DNA of 64,000 nucleotides. Origin: Prorocentrum cordatum (Eukaryota; Sar; Dinophyceae; Prorocentrales; Prorocentraceae). The position numbers and the translations under genes were made by a program. The DNA lies in assembly GCA_963575745.1 (NCBI GenBank), contig CAUYUJ010018460.1:511442-575441 (forward strand). Reading direction: 5' to 3'. Below are positions 58,321-64,000 of the stretch, piece after piece (the stretch's first letter is position 1; each line of letters opens with the position of its first letter). The notes under the pieces were generated by a model. The model searched no databases. It was given only the letters and a program-made list of their open reading frames with translations, and was not told the origin of the DNA.

Positions 58321-58830
58321 CGGGTCCTGAGTGGCACGGGTCCGGAGGCTTTCTGCCGTCTGCGGGCTCCCCAGGGGCCTTGCCGCGGGCCCCCGGGACG
58401 ACGCGTCAGAAAGCGGCGCAGGACGGCTCGGAGGAGGGAAAGGTGCCGTTACTGCCTGCCCTTTTGTCAAGGGCAGAAAAATCGCCCCTACCCTGGTTTA
58501 CGACGCGCTGTGCTCTGAAACTCCTGTGGGCTGACAAGATAAACCCTTCGTGATGTGCCGCGTCCTGGCGGCTCTAGGCTTTGGGGGTTCTCAGGAGTTT
58601 TACAGACCACGCACTTGTAATCCAGGGTAGGGTCGTTTTTTCATCCCTCAATTTTGTGTTGGCATCATGTGAGGAAAGGTACCGTTACTGCCTGCCCTTC
58701 TCTCGATCGCCCCTTTGTGCTGGCCCCATTCGCCTCGAGATCCTGGTCAGAGCGCGCCCCAGAAGGTGCCCATTTGCTTCCCAGTCGGCGACGACTGGGG
58801 CGACAGCGGCCACGGCCACGACGGCGAGGA

Positions 58831-59770
58831 AGGGGGTCACGAGAGGGTCATGAAAGGGCTTCGGAGGGCATCGAGAAAGCGGGGTTTGGGCGATGACGTG
58901 GGCGAGGATGGAGGTAAGTGTCCGGATTTCTTGCCTGAGAGTCCCGAGTGCGGAGGGTTGCATGAGGAACGGAGCAGGAACGTCGGAGGAGGGGAAGGCA
59001 TGGGAAGGGGCGTGATAAGTTCGGAGGAGGAGAGGAGGAGGGTTGGTCTACGGAGAGGAGGAGGAGGAACAGGATTGGGTCAAGGTGGCCAGGTCGAACG
59101 AGTCGGCGGGCCCCGCCGATGCCCACCCTCCCACCCGTGGCATGAGAAGGAGATGTAGCGTGGCGTGGTGCGGTCGGGGCGAAGCGTAAGAACATTTTCG
59201 GCTGAGGGAGGGTAATTACCTCATTCTGAGTTGCATTAGTGACACTATTCTTGTTATTCGTACTCTTAGTACGATTCTTATTATTATTGCATGTATAATA
59301 TTATCATTAGTGGTATAGTTACACTTATTCGTCTTATAATTGAACTTCGTATTACCATTGCTGTGCATGTTATGTTTGGATCCGTGCAGCTATTATTTGT
59401 GCATGTTCTTGTGCAACCTGTGGAAGAGATCCCTCGAATGTCCTTTAGTCTGACAATTCTGTTCGCTCTTCCCGCTAAGGCTGGGGTTCCCGGCCATGTC
59501 TCTCCGTGCTCACGACTGTTTCTTCGACATGCCAGGCAGTCTTTGCTGGGTAACCCCTCTCGCGAGGAACCCGCTGTGTTTTTGTGGTTTTTGTTGGGCC
59601 TCTATGCAGGCGGATGGGGCTCATGATGTCTTCGAGGTCGAGTATCATGTGTTTGTTCCCCATATCCTAAGGATTGGGATTCTTGTTATTACTCTGACGC
59701 CTCCCACTGCTCCTCCTTCCTCCTTCCTCCTTCCTCCCGCTCGCGCCGCCCTCCTCCCAATGATAACCGC
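58831..59770. other. No gene recognised; AT-rich from 59215
   Basis: 58831-59210 is purine-rich complex sequence. 59215-59400 is AT-rich with TTATTATT and CTTAGTACGATTC words. A 111-codon + frame opens at ATG 59291 (MYNIIISGIVTLIRLIIELR), but its first half is translated from degenerate ATT repeats, so I do not call it a gene. Confidence 0.35.
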
Positions 59771-59771
59771 C

Positions 59772-59872
59772 AGGCAAGACAAGACAAGATAAGATACTAC
59801 AAGATAAGATAAGATAGCACAATATATGATAAGAAGAGATTTCAAGATAAGATAAGATAAGTTAAGCTCACA
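59772..59872 (+). repeat. (GATAA)n microsatellite
   Basis: AAGACAAGACAAGATAAGAT and many AGATAAGATAAG copies. Confidence 0.9.
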
Positions 59873-59884
59873 CTCACACTCTCT

Positions 59885-60729
59885 CATGATCACAAAACGC
59901 TGCCAGGGGCATCATTTGGGAGCCCCAAGGGGGAGCCACCCTGGCTGATCTCACGAGCCCGTTCGCCCGTTCGCGATTTTTGGTGGGACGTCTCGACGTC
60001 TTAGAATTGCCGTTTGGCGCCCCCAACATGTATCTCTTGAGAGCCTCATGGTCACAAAACGCTGCCAGGGGCATCATTTGGGAGCCCCAAGGGGGAGCCA
60101 CCCTGGCTGATCACGAGCCCGTTCGCGCCGATTTTGGTGGGACGTCTCAGCTAGAATTGCCGTTTGGCCTCCCCAACATGTCTCTCTTGAGAGCCTCATG
60201 GTCGCAAAACGCTGCCAGGGGCATCATTTGGGAGCCCCAAGGGGGAGCCACCCTGGCTGATCTCACGAGCCCGTTCGCGCCGATTTTGGTGGGACGTCTC
60301 AGCTAGAATTGCCGTTTGGCCTCCCCAACATGTATCTCTTGAGAGCCTCATGGTCACAAAACGCTGCCAGGGGCATCATTTGGGAGCCCCAAGGGGGAGC
60401 CACCCTGGCTGATCTCACGAGCCCGTTCGCGCCGATTTTGGTGGGACGTCTCAGCTAGAATTGCCGTTTGGCCTCCCCAACATGTATCTCTTGAGAGCCT
60501 CATGGTCACAAAACGCTGCCAGGGGCATCATTTGGGAGCCCCAAGGGGGAGCCACCCTGGCTGATCTCACGAGCCCGTTCGCGCCGATTTTGGTGGGACG
60601 TCTCAGCTAGAATTGCCGTTTGGCGCCCCCAACATGTATCTCTTGAGAGCCTCATGGTCACAAAACGTTGCCAGGGGCATCACTTGGGAGCCCCAAGGGG
60701 AGCCACCCTGGCTGATCTCACGAGCCCGT
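59885..60729 (+). repeat. ~152-bp tandem array, 6 units
   Basis: TGCCAGGGGCATCATTTGGG recurs at 59901, 60063, 60213, 60365, 60517 and 60669 (last with CACTTGGG). Each unit also has CGTTCGCGCCGATTTTGGTG and TGCCGTTTGGCCTCCCCAAC. The third to fifth units are nearly identical. The last ends directly at the (GA)n tract. Confidence 0.95.
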
Positions 60730-61142
60730 GACGAGAGGAGAGGAGCGAGAGAGAGAGAGAGAGAGAGAGCAAGATGAAGAGAGAAGAAAAGAGAGAGAGG
60801 AAAGGCGAGAGAGAGGGGAGGAGGAGAGAGAGGAGAGAGAGAGAGAGAGAGAGAGATAGGCGGAGATAGAGAGAGGAGGGGGGAAGTTGAGAGTAGGAGA
60901 CAGGCGAGAGAAAGAGAGAAGAAGAGGAGAGGAGAGAAGAGAGAGAGAGAGAGGAGAAGAGAGAGACGAGCGAGAAGAAGAGATAGAGATAGAGCAGAGA
61001 GATAGAGAAGAGCGGAGAGAGAGAGAGAGGAAGAGAGAGAGAGAGTAGAGAAGAGAGAGAGAGAGAAACGTGGAGAGAGAAGAGGGGGGATAGAGAGAGA
61101 GAGAGAGAGAATAAACCCCTCCCCCGAATAGCAGAAGAGAGA

Positions 61143-61179
<37 letters not shown>

Positions 61180-61402
61180 AGAGAAGGGGGCGGGAGAGAG
61201 CGGAGAGAGAGAGAGAGAGAGAGCAGAGAGAGAGAGAGAGCGGGAGAGAGCGAGGGAGAGCGAGAGAGAGCGAGAGAGAGCGAGTGAGAGCGAGAGAGAG
61301 AGAGAGAGCGAGAGAGAGCGACAGAGAGCGAGAGAGAGCAAGAGAGAGCGAGAGAGCGAAGAGAGAGAGAGAGAGAAGAGAGAAAGAGAGAGAGAGAGAG
61401 AT

Positions 61403-61445
<43 letters not shown>

Positions 61446-61467
61446 AAGAGAAGAGAAGAGAGAGAGC

Positions 61468-61500
<33 letters not shown>

Positions 61501-61735
61501 GAGAGAGCAGAGAGAGAATAGAGAGAAGAGAGAGAGGAGAGAGAGAGAGAGAGGCAGAGATAGAGGCAGAGAGAGAGAGGCACAGAGAGAGAGGCAGAGA
61601 GAGAGAGAGGCAGAGAGACAGAGGCAGAGAGAGAGGCAGAGAGAGAGAGAGCAGGGAAAGAGAGGCAGAGACAGAGAGAGGGCAGAGAGAGAGAGAGAGA
61701 CAGAGAGAGCAGAGAGAGCAGAGAGAGAGGCAGCT
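60730..61735 (+). repeat. (GA)n polypurine tract, ~1 kb
   Basis: GAGAGAGAGA with AGAAGAG, GAGAGCGAGA and GGCAGAGAGA variants, interrupted once by AAACCCCTCCCCCGAATAGC (61112-61131). Able to form triplex DNA. The 450-codon Ser/Leu frame on the minus strand is an artefact. Confidence 0.95.
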
Positions 61736-62189
61736 CAGTCACACTTAAATCCAGATTCGTCCTCACCGAGTCCCACCACCAAGGGAGCGCCAGCAAGGAG
61801 ATGCACATATGGGGATCCCCACGCAGTGAATAATTCTGGTGGTATTGGGACTTGCACGCGTTCCAACCTCGGGAGCGGAAGGCGATCGCTCGCGGTCCCG
61901 CTCCCGACTGCTCGGCGAGGGGCACTTCCCGCGGGCTTCGAATCAAGATCCTTGCTCGGCGCCGCGGCGAGAGCACACCGCTTAGGTAACGTTAGCCCCC
62001 CAGAGCCCCCTCGCGGCGGCCGGGTCGGCCTCCGGTGAGCGCGGGGCAGGCGAAGCATGCCTCACGCCGGACCGCTGCAGTGTTCACGCGCGCTGCGAGG
62101 CCCGTGGGCGAGGACGGCGGTTCGCCCGCTGTCGTGCGGCTGAGAGGAAGTCGGGCGCAGGGTGGAGCTAGCTGGCAGACCCGACCTTA
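61736..62189. other. GC-rich unique sequence
   Basis: Contains CTGCTCGGCGAGGGGCACTT, relatives of which occur at 62848-62960. No supported gene. Confidence 0.35.
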
Positions 62190-62760
62190 GGAGACAAGGT
62201 GGTAACTTGGGGTCGGTTTTTTTCTATCTTTGTGCAAAATTTGCAGATTCGTTTTGAGAGCCCGTATTTTTCCCACCTGTCGTGGGTTGTGCCGCGTCTG
62301 CCAGTTAAATTCTCAGGTCCGTAGCTGCAATATTTCTGTCGAAAGACTTGAGGGACCCGTCGGCCGTTTCGAGTCATCTTGACACGCGTTGACGGTTTTG
62401 ATTACTTAACTTGAGATTTAGGACAGCTACAGAGCTGATTCGTACAGAAACCGATTCAGAATCATCAGGCGCGTTCGTCTCTCCTATCGAGAGGTCTGAA
62501 CTCGGTCTGCTTCTCGAGCTAGATCCGCGAAACTATTCGTATTATAGAAGTCATTTTGACGAGTGCTGTCCGTTTCCCTTAACTGAAGATTTTACAAGAG
62601 CTACAGAGCTGGTGCAAATCAAACAAAAATCGAGTTTTTTCTTCACGCTTGAGAAAGTTTTTTTCGTGTGTTCCGAGCAGCGCCGCGCGAGAACAGAGCT
62701 CTACGAGGCTCCCGGCGGTTACCTGGTTGACGGTTTACCGCCGGATCCCAGGCTGTCATT
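62190..62760. other. Low-GC island
   Basis: Clearly lower GC than its neighbours. Open frames on both strands: on + from about 62411, RTATELIRTETDSESSG then TRATELVQIKQKSSFFFTLE, with the word GCTACAGAGCTG repeated at 62424 and 62600. On - from ATG 62377, MTRNGRRVPQVFRQKYCSY. Neither is recognisable. It might be a transferred or younger insertion. Confidence 0.3.
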
Positions 62761-63164
62761 TCCATGCGGCTCGGCAGGCGGAGCTTTCGCCGCGCGCGCG
62801 CGGGAACGCCACTTGGGCTAGCCGAGGGCGGCAAGTCGCCTGGCCCCGCCCCAAGTTACTCGGCGAGGGAAGCGTGTGCGCCGCGCCGAGGTCGGAGCGC
62901 CACTCTCGGGCGGACGCAGCGCGGTGCCGAGGCACGAGCGGGAGGTTCGTCCTCGCGTGCGTCGACGCCTTGGTGAGTGAAGGATGTGCGCCGCGCCCAC
63001 TGAGACTTCAGCTCCCGGGAAAGCGAGCACAGCGCCGAGGCGGGAGCGACACTTCGCGCTCTCGCGCTGGGAGTGCGCCCGGTTCCGCTACTGCCCCTCA
63101 CCTCGCAAGGTCGACGCCAAGACGCCCCTGTTGAGATGAATGATCTCGTTGTGACGAGGGGGAT
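62761..63164. repeat. GC-rich block with repeated GTGCGCCGCGCC words
   Basis: GTGTGCGCCGCGCCGAGGTC (62874), GATGTGCGCCGCGCCC (62982) and GCGCCGAGGCGGGAGCGACA (63032) are variants of one word. Confidence 0.45.
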
Positions 63165-63250
63165 GGAGCCCGTTTCTTTATTGCTTGGGGCATGACGGGC
63201 GTCATGGCCCCCGCTCCCCCCTCCCACCTATGACGTAACGCTCCCCCCCC
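63165..63250. repeat. TIR-X repeat, copy 2
   Basis: TTTCTTTATTGCTTGGGGCA, GACGGGCGTCATGGCC and ATGACGTAACGCTCCCCCCC resemble 9970-10050. Confidence 0.5.
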
Positions 63251-63334
63251 AGTGCGCTCCGGGCACTGCCGCCGTGCGCATTGGGATCCGCGCAGGTGTC
63301 CGCGCAGGAATCCGCATAGGTGTCTGGTCCGCAG

Positions 63335-63335
63335 G

Positions 63336-63371
<36 letters not shown>

Positions 63372-63425
63372 CGTCGTCCGTCGTCGTCGTCGCTCGTGGT
63401 TCGTCGCTCGTCGCTCGTCGCTCAT
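63335..63425 (+). repeat. (CGT)n tract
   Basis: GTCGTCGTCGTC triplets with GCC and CTC variants. Confidence 0.95.
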
Positions 63426-63589
63426 CGCCGTCGTGCGCGCGGACGCGTTTGGAGCCTGTTTTTGAGTCCGGGCCGATGACGGCAATCATTTGGGGGGGAG
63501 GGGGTCGATGACGTCACGTTTCGCGCCGGCGGCGTTTGGGAATGCTTAGGAATGACGGGCGACGGGTAGCACGAACATGTAGGTGGCGA

Positions 63590-63885
63590 TATGCACCAAA
63601 ACGCCTGTGTACATCACAGTGCCCGCGTGCACCACAACGCTTGTGTACACCACACCGCCGATGTACACCACAGCAGCCGCGTGCAACACAGCGTCAGTTT
63701 GTGCCACCGCGCCTGCGGGCACAGCAGCTCCTGTGTACACCACAGCGCCCCCGTACACCACATCAGCCGTGCGCAACACAGCACTAATGTACACAACAAA
63801 GCCCGCGTGCATTGCAGTGCCTGTGTGCGCCACGGCGCGTGTGTGCACCACATCAGCCGTGTGCAACACAGCACCAGTGTTTCGT
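63590..63885 (+). repeat. 18-bp minisatellite, ~16 units, open as a hexapeptide repeat
   Basis: CACCACANCGCCNGTGTA-type units of exactly 18 bp. A + frame from ATG 63583 to TGA 63912 stays open (109 codons) and reads as six-residue repeats such as VYTTAP, ACTTTL and VCATAP. Unit divergence is high, yet neither frameshift nor stop has appeared, so coding cannot be excluded. No signal peptide seen. Confidence 0.75.
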
Positions 63886-64000
63886 ATAGAATTTCAGAAG
63901 AAATCCTTGTGACGAAATGGAGCGCCTGTGGATTCCAGGGGAAACAATGGAAAACAAATCCTCATGGACGAAGGAGCGCCGCTGGAATCTACGCGTCCCC

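Noticed and set aside
60603-61976. 457-codon minus-strand frame
   Set aside because: Mostly Leu/Ser runs from the (GA)n tract, its ends lying in the array and in unique sequence.
63583-63912. Ice-binding or silk-like protein
   Set aside because: A hexapeptide Thr/Ala/Pro repeat alone does not identify a family, and no signal peptide is visible.
1-64000. Bacterial-style ribosome binding sites, operons and terminators
   Set aside because: Spliced leader, introns and LINEs show a eukaryotic nuclear genome; GGAGG words come from the triplet tracts.
1-64000. tRNA, rRNA or snRNA genes
   Set aside because: I looked for conserved tRNA arms and rRNA core words and saw none I could defend; a covariance-model search is needed to exclude them.

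Overview
This is GC-rich nuclear DNA from a eukaryote, almost certainly a dinoflagellate. Two things point there. First, 21 of 22 bases of the dinoflagellate spliced leader lie at 37563-37584, directly in front of a retrotransposon. Second, the two LINE-type retroelements have the endonuclease, reverse transcriptase, zinc knuckle, RNase H and C-terminal Cys ribbon layout common in dinoflagellates. The very high GC, long G+A or C+T triplet tracts and absence of dense genes recall large dinoflagellate genomes such as Prorocentrum. That genus is a guess; the phylum-level call is firm.

Most of the window is not coding. The long open frames are mostly translations of GAG/CTC, GA or minisatellite repeats. 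The DNA is a dense, often nested patchwork of short non-autonomous elements with terminal inverted repeats (TIRs), which I name TIR-A to TIR-X for this window only. The best supported are: TIR-A (about 17 copies, TA next to the ends, termini like AGTCGGGCRTGTCC...CTACAGG); TIR-D (about 11 copies, CCCAGACATG ends); TIR-F (7 copies, CTTGGCATCGCTCGGACGT ends, 4-bp duplications); TIR-E (5-bp duplication); TIR-H (8-bp duplication); and TIR-B, C, G, K, L, P and U. Nested cases (E in A, F in A, O in A, two minisatellite arrays in A) give a relative order of events.

Region by region: 1-3.7 kb, nested TIR elements. 3.7-8.4 kb, a TIR-A element apparently swollen by a 90-bp array (12 units) and a ~99-bp array (24 units). 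8.4-37.5 kb, TIR elements separated by triplet tracts, with a few weak exon candidates. 37.56 to ~44.1 kb, a spliced-leader-tagged, full-length but broken LINE. 44.1-44.7 kb, a TIR-A element enclosing an exon-like ORF. 46.38-46.48 and 54.26-54.38 kb, two exons resembling a Bmt5-like (DUF2431) rRNA methyltransferase on the + strand; the ~7.8 kb between them holds a 5'-truncated second LINE. 49-53 kb, GAT, poly-T and GTCGTTCGGGC repeats. 55-59 kb, sparse sequence with TIR copies. 59.9-61.7 kb, a 152-bp array running into ~1 kb of (GA)n. 61.7-64 kb, mixed sequence ending in an 18-bp minisatellite.

The methyltransferase-like exons are the only convincing host gene. The retroelements are decayed: no intact catalytic ORF remains in either. 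The most interesting feature is TIR-A. Its ends contain a pyrimidine-rich CTACAG|G like a 3' splice site, it sits at TA, and several copies enclose exon-like GC-rich segments, so it may be an intron-forming (introner-like) transposon family.
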